A stretch of DNA of 64,000 nucleotides. Source: DATKRB01 sp963794215. Its GTDB lineage: Bacteria; Actinomycetota; Acidimicrobiia; Acidimicrobiales; RAAP-2. Position numbers and translations under genes: made by a program. Shown here in pieces: positions 55,525 to 64,000 of the stretch. The stretch's first letter is position 1. Each line of letters opens with the position of its first letter. The notes beneath the pieces were generated by a model. It was not told the origin of the DNA, searched no databases, and saw only the letters and a program-made list of their open reading frames with translations. Where the stretch lies: the NCBI GenBank assembly GCA_963794215.1, contig CAWCCQ010000004.1, forward strand, positions 562,277-626,276. Direction: 5' to 3'.

Positions 55525-56965
55525 GGTGGCGTCCGGTTCGCGGTGTAAATAGACGGCGGGCGTAGGTTCCTTTCGAAGCCTTGCAAGCAGAGAAAGGAAC
55601 CCACACCCGTGTCCACACGAGTATCACCTATCGAGCGCGTCCGCGCTGACATCGACGACCTGTTCGCCTCTGAGCGTGAGCTCGGCGAGGTGCTCGAAGA
55701 GGTGGCCCGGCTCGGGGTGCGCCTGCTGATGCAGACCGCCATCGAGGCCGAGGTCACCGAGTTCTTGGGCAGGGAGCGCTACGCCCATGGCGAGCGATCT
55801 CGTCCCGGCAGCCGCAACGGGCACTGTCCGACCACGATCAAGACCACCACGGGGTCGGTGACCATCGAACGGCCCAAGCTGCGGGGCACCGACGAGGCCT
55901 TCGCGTCGCGGCTGCTCGGAATCGGGGTGTGCCGGACCAACGCCCTGGAGAGCCTGGTGATCGCCGGGTTCGTGCGGGGCCTGTCGGTACGCGACGTGGA
56001 AGCCACCCTGGCCGACGCGCTGGGCGCCGAGGCGGCCCTGTCGAAGTCGACGGTGAGCCGGGTGTGCGAGGCCATCAAGGTGGAGTTCGACACCTGGCGG
56101 GCCCGGGACCTCTCGAACATCTCGCTCGAGTACCTGTACTTGGACGGCTCGCACTTCAGAATGCACGAAGGATCCCGAGCCGAGCCGGTGTTGGCCGCCT
56201 GGGGGATCACCACCGAGGGCCGGCCGGTGCTCGTGGGTCTCGAGCCTGGTGCCAGCGAGTCCACCGACGCTTGGGCCGGGTTCCTCGAAGGTATGGTCGG
56301 CCGCGGACTGCGCCCGCCGTTGCTGGTCGTCTCTGACGGTGCTCCCGGACTGCTCGCCGCGGTGGAACTGGTGTTCGCTCACAGCCTGCGCCAGCGTTGC
56401 GCCATCCACCGCGCCAGAAACGTTCTGGCCAAGGTCCCCGCCGAGCATCAGGCTGAGGTCAAGGCCGCCTACTGGGCGCTGTTCGATCCAACCGGCGAGC
56501 CGCCCGGCGAACGCTCGGTCGCGGTGGCCCGATCCCGTGCCCGGACCTTCTCCACCACCTACGGCCGACAGTTCCCCGCCGCGGTCGCCTGTCTCAACGA
56601 CGACCTGGCCAGCTTGTTCAGCTATCTGCGCTTCCCCGCCGAGCATCACAAGCGCCTCCGGCACGCCAACTTCATTGAACGCACCTTCGGCGAGACCCGT
56701 CGGCGAGTCAAGGTCATCGGACGGCTCCCCGGCGAACGCTCCTGCCTGAGCTTGGTGTGGGCCGTGCTGGACCGGGCTAGCCGGGGCTGGAGCGGCGTAG
56801 TCATGACTCCCGCAGCGGTCCGTCAACTCCAAGAGCTCCGCCGCCAGCTGCTCCACCCAACCCTCGACAAGGAGGCCACCACCAACGCCATTACAGCCGC
56901 CGCGTAACATCATCAACAAGGAGCCTGCGCCCGTTCGCGATTTACACCGTCACTGGGACGCCGCC
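55525..56965 (+). mobile_element. IS256-family insertion sequence with 8-bp target duplication CTAGCGAT
   Basis: Complete element of 1441 bp. The ends read GGTGGCGTCC (left) and GGCGGCGTCC (right, inverted), and similarity continues inward through GGTGTAAAT (55542-55550, paired with 56940-56948) and CGGGCG-AGG-TCCTT. The 8-bp direct repeat CTAGCGAT flanks it at 55517-55524 and 56966-56973, as expected for IS256. The transposase is intact, so the insertion may be recent and the element active. Confidence 0.88.
55609..56907 (+). CDS. IS256 family transposase
   Basis: A 432-residue Mutator-type transposase. The N-terminal region includes EVTEFLGRERYAHGERSRPG and TTTGSVTIERPKLRG. The DDE residues are Asp in LEYLYLDGSHFR, Asp in LLVVSDGAPG, and Glu in RHANFIERTFGETRRRVKV. 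The length is normal and the frame intact. AGAAAGGAAC serves the start (GTG at 55609). Confidence 0.93.
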   Translation: MSTRVSPIERVRADIDDLFASERELGEVLEEVARLGVRLLMQTAIEAEVTEFLGRERYAHGERSRPGSRNGHCPTTIKTTTGSVTIERPKLRGTDEAFASRLLGIGVCRTNALESLVIAGFVRGLSVRDVEATLADALGAEAALSKSTVSRVCEAIKVEFDTWRARDLSNISLEYLYLDGSHFRMHEGSRAEPVLAAWGITTEGRPVLVGLEPGASESTDAWAGFLEGMVGRGLRPPLLVVSDGAPGLLAAVELVFAHSLRQRCAIHRARNVLAKVPAEHQAEVKAAYWALFDPTGEPPGERSVAVARSRARTFSTTYGRQFPAAVACLNDDLASLFSYLRFPAEHHKRLRHANFIERTFGETRRRVKVIGRLPGERSCLSLVWAVLDRASRGWSGVVMTPAAVRQLQELRRQLLHPTLDKEATTNAITAAA

Positions 56966-57196
56966 CTAGCGATACCTGTATGGAACTCGCGAACATTGCC
57001 GTCGCTTTGGACGAATTTCCATACCGGTTAGGATGCCGAGTTGGTTCGTCTGAATGGCTACCTATTTTCGCCCGTCGACTGGACGGCCCCAAGGGGGCTC
57101 CGGGCAGGGAGATGCATCCAGACACCGATAAGCTCTTTCGGATGGTGGGTGGGCATGACCAAGCTCCGCCGCCGATCCCCTAACGAACCGAAGCCC

Positions 57197-57568
57197 TTAG
57201 CGTCCGGGCCATTCACGTAGCGAGCCCAGGGTTGCGTCGAATCGAGACCTGAGGGACCGAGGAGCACGGACTCGCCAGGATTCGGCCACGACCTCCCACA
57301 ACTCGTCCTGGTCGATCTCATGGAGCCGGACCAAGACGGTGGGGTGGCCGTCATAGTGAGGCGTCGAAAAGAACTTGGACGGCGCGGCAGCCATCAGGAC
57401 CAACTTCTCCTCCAGAGCCGCGTACCACAACACCACGGCGTCGCCCTCGGGGCGCAGCCGGGCGAACAACCGATCGCGGACACGGAACCCGGCAGTTCCA
57501 TACGACGGCTGCTCGGTGGTCTCCGGTAGCGACAACGCGAGACGGCGTAGATCGTCCTGGCTGGACAT
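57197..57568 (-). CDS. MmcQ/YjbR family protein
   Basis: A 123-residue protein with the MmcQ/YjbR (DUF419) pattern: LRRLALSLPETTEQPSYGTA, GFRVRDRLFARL, MAAAPSKFFSTPHYDGHPTV and DELWEVVAESWRVRAPRSL. The fold (cyclophilin-like, DNA-binding-protein-like) has no established cellular role. Start at the ATG at 57568. Confidence 0.9.
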   Translation of the reverse strand: MSSQDDLRRLALSLPETTEQPSYGTAGFRVRDRLFARLRPEGDAVVLWYAALEEKLVLMAAAPSKFFSTPHYDGHPTVLVRLHEIDQDELWEVVAESWRVRAPRSLRSRFDATLGSLREWPGR

Positions 57569-57749
57569 GAACCCAAACCTACGACAGTCGTGACCCGAGT
57601 TCCGCAGTTGGCGGGCACACGCGGGCCCTCCAGCGGACGTTCTCCCTGCTCACGGGCGTGACGGGGGCTCGGACACTCGAAAACCTGTGGGCACACGACT
57701 AGGTGAAGAATCCGCGGCTGGCGTGCTGTGACGTGCGACAATTGCAGGC

Positions 57750-59471
57750 ATGTATCTGCGCACGACGCAGCGCAAGAACAAGGACGGATCGATCGTCCGC
57801 TACGTCCAGCTTGCCCACAACCGACGAGACGGGCAATCGACGGTCGCAGAGGTGCTCGTCAACTTCGGCCGTGAGGACACCCTCGATCTCGAGGGCCTCC
57901 GTCGTCTCGTGCGCTCGATCAACCGCTACTTGGGAGAAGACGAGTCGACCGACCTCGCTGAAGCCGCAGGCGAGGGGCTCCGGGTCGTGGCGTCGCGCCA
58001 GATGGGCAGCGCGTACTTGCTCGACGCGCTCTGGCACGCGCTCGGCGTCGACGAGGCACTTGGCCGCGTGCTCGGGCGCCGGCGGTTCTCGATCGACATG
58101 GAACGAGTCCTCTTCGCACTTGTCGCCAACCGCGCCATCGATCCCGCGTCCAAGCTCGCAGCGTCGTCGTGGGCGACCAAGGACGTGGCGATCTCGGGTC
58201 TCGAGGTGATGGACGAGGACCAGGCCTATCGGGCGATGGACCTCCTCGTCAGCGCCGACGCGCAAGGAGAGGTCCAAGAGCAGGTGTTCTTCTCGGTCGC
58301 AGACCTCTTGAACCTCGAAGTCGACCTGCTCTTCTTCGACACCACTTCCACCTACTTCGAGCTCGACGACGAAGACCAAGGAGGCGAGGGCTTCAGGGTC
58401 CTCGGTCACTCAAAGGACCACCGCCCCGACCTCCCCCAGGTCGTGATCGGGCTCGCGGTCACCAAAGAGGGCATCCCCGTGCGCGTCTGGTGCTTCCCAG
58501 GGGACACCTCGGACCAGACGATCTTGAAGGGCGTGCGTGACGACCTGCGCCACTGGCGCTTGGGGCGCGTGATCACCGTGGTCGACCGCGGGTTCTCCTC
58601 CGACGACAACCTCGCCTATCTCACGCGTGGCGGTGGGCACTACATCTGCGGGGAGAAGATGCGCGACGGCTCGCCCGATGCGAAAGAGGCGCTGCGCCGC
58701 CCCGGTCGCTACAGGGTCGTGCGCGACAACCTGGAGGTGAAAGAGGTCCGCCTTGGCGCAGAGAAGTCGCGTCGCTTCATCGTCTGCCACAACCCGGGAG
58801 AAGCCGAGAAAGACCGCACCGAGCGCGAGGACAAGCTCGCACGCATCGAGGCCGAGATCACCCGGATCGCCGCTGCGCGCGAGCGGGACCGCACATCGAA
58901 GAAGCGGACGTCCGACGAGGCCCACGCCCGCGCCGAGTGCGCGCTCAGAGACCACAAGTCCTTGGGCCGCTACGTCCGCCAGCTCGCCTCGGGTCGCCTC
59001 GTCGTGGACAAGCAGAAGATCCGCGACGAAGCGCGCCTCGACGGCAAGTACTTGTTGTCCACCTCTGACCCCGAGCTCAGTCCAGAAGAGATCGCCCTCG
59101 GCTACAAGAACCTCCTCGAGGCTGAACGCGGCTTTCGGGACATGAAGTCGACGCTGCTCTTGCGACCGGTCTTCCACCGCCTCGAAGACCGCATACGCGC
59201 CCACGTCTTGTTGTGCTGGCTCGCCCTGTTGCTCGTCAGGGTCGCCGAGCGTCGCTCGTCGATGACCTGGCGCCAGATCGCGACCGAGCTCCGCCGCGTC
59301 CATGCCGTCGAGCTCTGGGGCCCCACCGGAAGCGTCGTCCAGACCACCCCGCTCACGAGCGAACAAGCGGCGATTCTTTCGGCCTGCGGAGTCCCCAAAC
59401 CGCCCGCCGTGAGCGTCCTTCAACCTGCTGACCAGGAAGAACTCGGCACGAGGCCCGCCGCGAGCGTGTAG
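57750..59471 (+). CDS. IS1634 family transposase
   Basis: A 573-residue IS4-group (IS1634) transposase: N-terminal YLRTTQRKNKDGSIVRYVQL, first catalytic Asp in DLLFFDTTSTYFE, second in ITVVDRGFSSDDNLAYLTRG, a Lys/Glu-rich insertion domain, and Glu in YKNLLEAERGFRDMKSTLLL. The frame is intact. Terminal repeats are not clear: a short imperfect match (TGTGGGCACACG at 57686, CGTGTAGGCACA at 59465) may mark the ends, with no target duplication found. Confidence 0.9.
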   Translation: MYLRTTQRKNKDGSIVRYVQLAHNRRDGQSTVAEVLVNFGREDTLDLEGLRRLVRSINRYLGEDESTDLAEAAGEGLRVVASRQMGSAYLLDALWHALGVDEALGRVLGRRRFSIDMERVLFALVANRAIDPASKLAASSWATKDVAISGLEVMDEDQAYRAMDLLVSADAQGEVQEQVFFSVADLLNLEVDLLFFDTTSTYFELDDEDQGGEGFRVLGHSKDHRPDLPQVVIGLAVTKEGIPVRVWCFPGDTSDQTILKGVRDDLRHWRLGRVITVVDRGFSSDDNLAYLTRGGGHYICGEKMRDGSPDAKEALRRPGRYRVVRDNLEVKEVRLGAEKSRRFIVCHNPGEAEKDRTEREDKLARIEAEITRIAAARERDRTSKKRTSDEAHARAECALRDHKSLGRYVRQLASGRLVVDKQKIRDEARLDGKYLLSTSDPELSPEEIALGYKNLLEAERGFRDMKSTLLLRPVFHRLEDRIRAHVLLCWLALLLVRVAERRSSMTWRQIATELRRVHAVELWGPTGSVVQTTPLTSEQAAILSACGVPKPPAVSVLQPADQEELGTRPAASV

Positions 59472-59516
59472 GCACACGCGCTACGGCCGAACATCACCAT
59501 CTGCCCAGCTCAGCGC

Positions 59517-59956
59517 CTACAAATTGGGTCTCCGTGTGACCACCAACTGCGGAACTCGGGCTTCAGGACTGACTACTTTTGCGTCGAGGCCACCTCGTTC
59601 GCAGGCAGATATGCCTGGAGCAAGGGCCGCCAGTGCGAACTCCAGGTCTGCGAACAACCGCGTATCGCCGGTGGGCGCCACGTCAGTCAAGCCGCCGTCC
59701 AGCAGCGTGATGTCGTAGCTGGCTCGCTGACAGGTGGCAATCGCGTCGGGTTCGTCCTTCGAGAGGAAGTCGCCCGAGGTGGCGTTGAGCTGGTCGATGA
59801 GGTCCGCCAAAGGCACGCCGTTGATTGCGAACCATTGGGGACTGTTGTCGGGCTCCGGGTAGCCGACCCGGTCGACGGCCCGCACGCGGCAAGACCGAAG
59901 GTCAGGGCGGCGACCACGACGGCGACCGCTGCTTGCCTTCGTCTGGGGGTGATCAT
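59517..59956 (-). pseudogene. Lipoprotein-like secreted protein, one frameshift
   Basis: The start at 59956 gives ITPRRRQAAVAVVVAALTFG followed by LAACG, a clear lipobox. Directly after it the frame must shift near 59880 to RAVDRVGYPEPDNSPQWFAI, then DLIDQLNATSGDFLSKDEPD, and ends VVTRRPNL. If joined, a lipoprotein of about 145 residues without a domain I know. It lies between the IS1634 transposase and a broken recombinase, so it may be cargo of a former mobile element. Confidence 0.6.
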
Positions 59957-60022
59957 GGTGCGTCTTTCGTCTGTGGCCACCACCGCCGTGGGGCGTCATC
60001 TTGGGGGTTGGGAGCGGCAGCC

Positions 60023-60640
60023 TCATCGGGTCCTCATCTCCCTCTCGACGATGTTGCGGACCGACATGGCGGACCAGGTGGCCGCTCGACGTGGGCACAG
60101 GCCCTCAGTATCGAGCTGAGCGGCGATCTGGCGATACGAGGTTCCCTCCCCGTGCAGCTCGACGATGCGGCGCAGGGCGGCTTGTTTGGCCGGGTCTGGT
60201 GCGGCGTCGCGCTCGTGGCCCGTGCCCTCTCCCCGATACCCGAAGCGGTAACCACCAATGGCGTGCCTGCCCGTCGCTGCCTTAGCCAATCGCCCGTCGC
60301 GGATCCGCTTCACCACCATGGCCCGGTCGAGCTGGGCAAAGACCCCGGCCATCTGTCGCATGGCCGTGCGCATTGGGTCACCCGGATCGCCGGCCAGGAC
60401 CTCGCCGTCGTCGACCGTGAACACGGTGGCTCCGGCCTGCCAGGCGATCTGGAGACACGCTTCCTGGATCGTCAGGGTTCGAGCGAGCCGGTCGAGACGG
60501 GCCACGATGAGGCCGGTAGCCCGTGGAGGTCGCCTGAGGGCGTCGAGGGCGTCGGTGAGTCCAGGACGCTCATCGGGGGGCTTCACCCCGCTGATCTGTT
60601 CTTTGAAGCCACGCCTCGTAGAACTTCCGTCGAAGCGGAC
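60023..60640 (-). pseudogene. Serine recombinase, N-terminus missing
   Basis: Retains the later part of the resolvase domain (LIVARLDRLARTLTIQEACL, GDPMRTAMRQMAGVFAQLDR) and the start of the Recombinase domain (RFGYRGEGTGHERDAAPDPA, ELHGEGTSYRQIAAQLDTEG, SVRNIVEREMRTR). The first 40-50 residues with the catalytic Ser (normally YxRVS) are absent, replaced upstream by an unrelated gene. It cannot be active as it stands. Confidence 0.75.
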
Positions 60641-60651
60641 CGGTGCGTGGA

Positions 60652-61085
60652 CTACTGGGGCATCGAGGTCCAGATGGGAGCTTCGCCGGGAAAGAGCGGT
60701 TCGACGAACTTCCAGTCGATGTCGAACGTCAGGAGCTGCCGCATCCCGAGGGCGAACACGTCGACGGGTTGAGTGCGCGTCCAATGGCCGGGAGGCCCTT
60801 CGTTGAGCGTCACGGTCAGGGAAATGTTCGGATCGAACTCGCGGGGCGCAGGCGTTCCCTTGAAAGTGAACATGGCTACCACGTCGCCGTCGTTGAGGGG
60901 TTCGAGGTTGAACCAGTAGCGAGGCGACGGTACGCCGTCGGGCAGTCCCCACCATGGCTGGTTGGCGTCAACGTCCAAGGTGCCGACCATCGCCAAGAGA
61001 AGGCGATGCTTGTCCCGGTTGCAGAGTTCGTTGACGACCCAGAGACGGCTTACCTTGTTGTCTTGGACCTTTGCCTGGGCGGGTC
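60652..61085 (-). pseudogene. Hypothetical protein, 5' part missing or start unclear
   Basis: A protein-like frame with a recognisable front (LWVVNELCNRDKHRLLLAMV) preceded by an in-frame stop and no start codon. It continues NLEPLNDGDVVAMFTFKG and ends AFPG-like PLFPGEAPIW. A TTG at 60996 or ATG at 60990 could start a shorter form, but similarity-like content extends upstream of both, so I read it as truncated. I do not recognise the family. It may have been joined to the broken recombinase by a deletion. Confidence 0.5.
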
Positions 61086-61525
61086 ACTCGATTTAGCAGG
61101 TCGAAGCGGCGAAGTCCTCGCCTCAGGGTCCCTGTTTGGCAAGGAGGTCTGTTTACTTCACTTCTGGGGTCTCGGATCGGGTCACGATCCAGGTCGGACC
61201 ATCGTGCGGAGGTCCGGCGCGAACGCAGCCATCTCCGAGGAAATAGCCGGAGACGTGTCCTAGGCTCATATTTCAGCCGAGAGGTTGCGCCCGAAGGTAG
61301 GGGTGCACCGATTAACTCCTTCTCCGTCGATCTGGCGCGGTCGCGCGAGAGCCTGGAACTAAGAACAACAGAGGCTCGAAGCGCTGAAGATGGATTCTGC
61401 GCACCTATGAGCAGAATCCATCCGTGACACGACCTTCGCGTACAGCTACACCCATTGGTAGCCCGCACGGACCAATTCATGCGTTTATCCGCTTCCAGAC
61501 CTTCCGAGCGACAAAGCGGTGATTG
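61086..61525. other. Gene-poor stretch, nothing supported
   Basis: About 440 bases between the truncated hypothetical gene and the response regulator. Open frames here are Arg/Ser-rich without domains. Confidence 0.4.
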
Positions 61526-62252
61526 TCACGAGCGCAAGCCCTTTCTCGGAGAAACCAGGCCCGACTCATAAGCGGCGACCACGATCTGGGTCCGGTCGCG
61601 GACACCCAGCTTGCCAAGGATTCGGCTCACATGGGTCTTTACGGTTTCGTCGCTGACAACGAGGCGGGCGGCGATCTCGCCGTTTGACAACCCTTCGGCA
61701 ACGAGCCTCAGCACCTCGGTTTCTCGTGGGGTGAGAACATCCATCGCGGCAGTGGACGGTGTGATATCAGTCGAGCGGATGCGTGTGAACTCGCTGATCA
61801 AGCGGCGCGTGACACGGGGTGCGAGGAGTGCGTCGCCGCGTGCGACAACGCGAACGGCGTGGAAGAGCTGCTCAGCGGTGACGTCCTTGAGCAAGAAGCC
61901 GCTGGCCCCCGCGGTACAGCGCGTCATAGACGTATTCGTCCAGATCAAAGGTGGTCAAGATCAAGACGCTGGGAGCGCTCCCTGGTCCACCCGCGAGCTC
62001 CTTGGTGGCGGAGATGCCGTCCATCACGGGCATACGAACGTCCATCAGGACGACATTCGGATGGTGCTCCTGGCACAGCCGAACTGCCTCGGCGCCGTCG
62101 GCGGCGGTTCCGACGACCGTGAAATCGGGTTGGGTTCGGAGCAACTCGGCGAACCCCGTCCGCACGATCTCGTGATCGTCCGCCACAACGATTTGGATCG
62201 TCTGTTGTGTTCCAGCGTACGAACCCTCGGTTCGGTGCGCCTCGCTCGGCAT
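61526..62252 (-). pseudogene. NarL/FixJ-type response regulator, one frameshift at a C5 run
   Basis: The receiver domain begins at the ATG at 62252 (overlapping the kinase stop as TGATG): IQIVVADDHEIVRTGFAELL, phosphoacceptor Asp in NVVLMDVRMPVMDG, Lys region LLKD. At the C5 run 61906-61910 the frame shifts to GASGFLLKDVTAEQLFHAVR and the HTH LTPRETEVLRLVAEGLSNGE with SDETVKTHVSRILGKLGVRD. Conservation is high on both sides, so this may be a sequencing artefact. It would be phosphorylated by the adjacent kinase. Confidence 0.82.
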
Positions 62253-63644
62253 CACGTTTGGATCGGCGCCAATAGGCCGGTCTCTGGTTTGACGGGCAGG
62301 GTCGCCTCGACCACAAACCCGCCGCCAGTCGCCGCGCCCGGATGGAAAGCACCGCCAACAGCCGCCGCGTGTTCGCGCACGCCGAGCAGACCGTGTCCGG
62401 CGACGGGGATCACTTGCGCCACCCCGGGACCGTTGTCCCGCACCCGGACGCGGAGGTCCCGATCGCCAAAGTCGAGCTCGACGTCGACCGCACACCCAGG
62501 CGCATGACGGCGAGCGTTCGTCAGGGCTTCCTGCACGATTCGGTACGCGGCAAGCTCGACGCCTGGGTCAATGGGACCGGGGGAGCCGGAGACGATGAGA
62601 CGGGCCCCGGCCCCCGAGACGTCGCGTGCCGAATCCACCAGAGTGATGAGCTGCGCCAGACCCGGCTGCGGTGCTCGTTGGGACTCGGCATCCGCTTCGA
62701 CCCCCCTGGTCGCTTCTCGAAGTACCCCTACCAGCCTGCGCATCTCGGTCAACGCGGTGCGCGCCGCGTCGCCGATGGCAGACAGCCGTCTGCTGCCTTC
62801 GGGGGGCAGACCAGAGACGGTCAGGCGTGCCGACTCTGCCTGCACTGCGATCATCGAGACGCGACGAGCGACGACGTCGTGGAGTTCACGTGAGATTCGA
62901 GCCCGCTCACCGTGGGTGACGTTCTTGAGCAAGGTTCCGGCGAGTGCTTCTCGTGCCGTCCCTGTGCGCTCGCGATTCGTCACGAGCCAACAGGGCCGAT
63001 CCACCCAACAGCGCCAGGGGACCGAGCGAGGCCAACAACAGCGTGAGCATCTGCATCTCTCGACCGCCCTCGGCGCCGGCTGCGGCGAGGTATTGCCAGT
63101 GCGACGAAAGGCACGGTGATGGCGGCGGCCATTCGCAGCGCGCCGGAGCGGCCCAGTGCATAGAACACGATGCATTGGGTGAGCAGCGCCGCTACGGTCA
63201 GCGTTTGGAAGAGACCGAGCGAGAGCGCGTTTGCTGCGGAGACGGCAATCGCCGCTCCCGGGGGGTTGCTGCGTAGCATTGCCAGCGGAAGTGCGGCCGC
63301 CAGGGCGAGGAGACCGAAGGCCAGGACGAGACTGGGGCCTCCCCCCCAGCTCCGACGCTTTGGGCCGCGCTGATGCCGCGAGCGACTGATTCGATCAAAG
63401 CAAGCAGACCAGCGATCCCCGCGGCGATGGCCGGCGTACCTCGGGCGGCGGCCATGCGCCGAGCCGACGCGGCCACAGTGCTGCGACCTTCGTCTCCGTG
63501 GTGCACGTACTGATCGTCCCAGCTGGTGGCGTCGGTGACATCCCCGCCCAGGGCTATACGGCGCGACCCCTCTTCCGGGGGATGCAAGGTGAAGATGTCC
63601 TGCTTGGCGGTGGCTGCAAAGATCGCTCCCCAGCGTGACGACAC
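62252..63644 (-). pseudogene. Sensor histidine kinase (HisKA_3 type), several frameshifts
   Basis: The C-terminal catalytic half is intact: phosphoacceptor RARISRELHDVVARRVSMIA, N-box VQEALTNARRHA, G-boxes VRDNGPGVAQVI and GHGLLGVREHAAAVGG. The N-terminal membrane part is spread over other frames (VLAFGLLALAAALPLAMLRS, LGLFQTLTVAALLTQCIVFY, LLLASLGPLALLGGSALLA), with breaks near 62950, 63110 and 63345. The start at 63644 is provisional. It pairs with the downstream response regulator, and the divergent ABC transporter is the likely target. Confidence 0.72.
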
Positions 63645-63673
63645 CGGGACGTCGATTTCTTAGCGTTGTTGGC

Positions 63674-64000
63674 ATGGAAGCGACGATCGAGGTGTCGGGT
63701 CTGTACAAGCGCTTCGGGCCGACCGTGGCCCTCGACGGGGTCTCCTTCACGGTGGCCCCTGGCCAGGTCACCGGGTTCGTAGGGCCGAACGGAGCCGGCA
63801 AGAGCACTGCCATGCGGGTGGTCCTAGGTCTGGATGTAGCCGACGTGGGCACGGCCTTCGTGAACGGCACGCCGTACCACCGCCTGCGCCATCCCCTCAA
63901 CCACATCGGCGTCTGATGCCTCGGCACTCCAGCCAAGTAGAAGCGGTCGCAACCATCTGCTGTGGATCGCCCACTCACACAGTCTCCCCGCCCGGCGAGT
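63674..64000 (+). CDS. ABC transporter ATP-binding protein, partial at window end (frameshift at 63914)
   Basis: Begins EATIEVSGLYKRFGPTVALD, Walker A FVGPNGAGKSTAMRVVLGLD, and runs to PLNHIGV, then a stop at 63914. The adjacent frame continues in family style (DASALQPSRSGRNHLLWIAH and SLPARR) to the end of the window, so the stop is a frameshift, and the signature and Walker B lie beyond the window. ABC-2 exporter type, like the one at 39 kb. Divergent from the two-component system. Confidence 0.75.

Noticed and set aside
55624..56919. A 431-codon frame antisense to the IS256 transposase
   Set aside because: Long only because of third-position GC bias; no domain in the translation.

Overview
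High-GC, densely coding DNA that looks like a chromosome segment of an actinomycete-type bacterium. The clues are a WhiB-type protein, several GTG starts, a TIGR03086 mycothiol-type protein, DUF7144/DUF6325/DUF5335/DUF1269 proteins, a deazaflavin (F420)-type nitroreductase, two very large MalT-like (LAL) LuxR regulators and a LIV-binding protein/amidohydrolase/CaiB set. An uncultured Acidimicrobiia-like lineage is my guess. I see no rRNA, tRNA, CRISPR array or prophage module.

Layout. 0.1-9.6 kb: catabolism and envelope (LIV-type binding protein, amidohydrolase, PRC-barrel protein, frameshifted WhiB, frameshifted two-domain CaiB/BaiF CoA-transferase, FtsX-like permease). 9.9-33.3 kb: a stress-type island of small membrane proteins (9-residue-repeat protein coupled to an RDD protein, DUF7144, K+ channel, two SHOCT proteins, DUF6325, DUF1269, tiny two-helix proteins) with two LAL regulators and a stand-alone LuxR-type HTH protein. 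A GH15 glycosidase, a type II NADH dehydrogenase, a decayed anaerobic sulfatase maturase and an IS3 element lie inside it. 33.4-38.5 kb: a compressed relic of the 42-44 kb cassette, a fused oxidoreductase-methyltransferase with a divergent broken XRE-cupin regulator, and small membrane proteins. 39-55 kb: two ABC-2/MacB-like transporter operons and an accessory run of small enzymes (SDR, NTF2-like, MarR, VOC, methyltransferases, GNAT), many frameshifted. 55.5-61 kb: intact IS256 and IS1634 transposases and a headless serine recombinase. 61.5-64 kb: a two-component system divergent from an ABC ATPase cut by the window end.

The most interesting signal is a recurring 17-bp inverted repeat, TCACCC-N5-GGGTGA, in front of many small stress-type genes of the 9.9-33.3 kb island and in front of the second LAL regulator itself. 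At the clearest promoters a CTA-type -10 box (CTAACG, CTAAGG, CTATCG, CTAGCG) begins exactly 22 nt after the repeat, placing the repeat near -42, the position of a class II activator site. I infer a regulon run by one of the resident LuxR-type proteins.

Many genes carry frameshifts, often at G/C runs (C6 in whiB, C5 and G6 in the GH15 gene, C5 in the response regulator), while about 14 kb of the longest genes are clean. Both sequence error and true decay seem to contribute; the sulfatase maturase, with in-frame stops and lost cluster cysteines, is certainly decayed.
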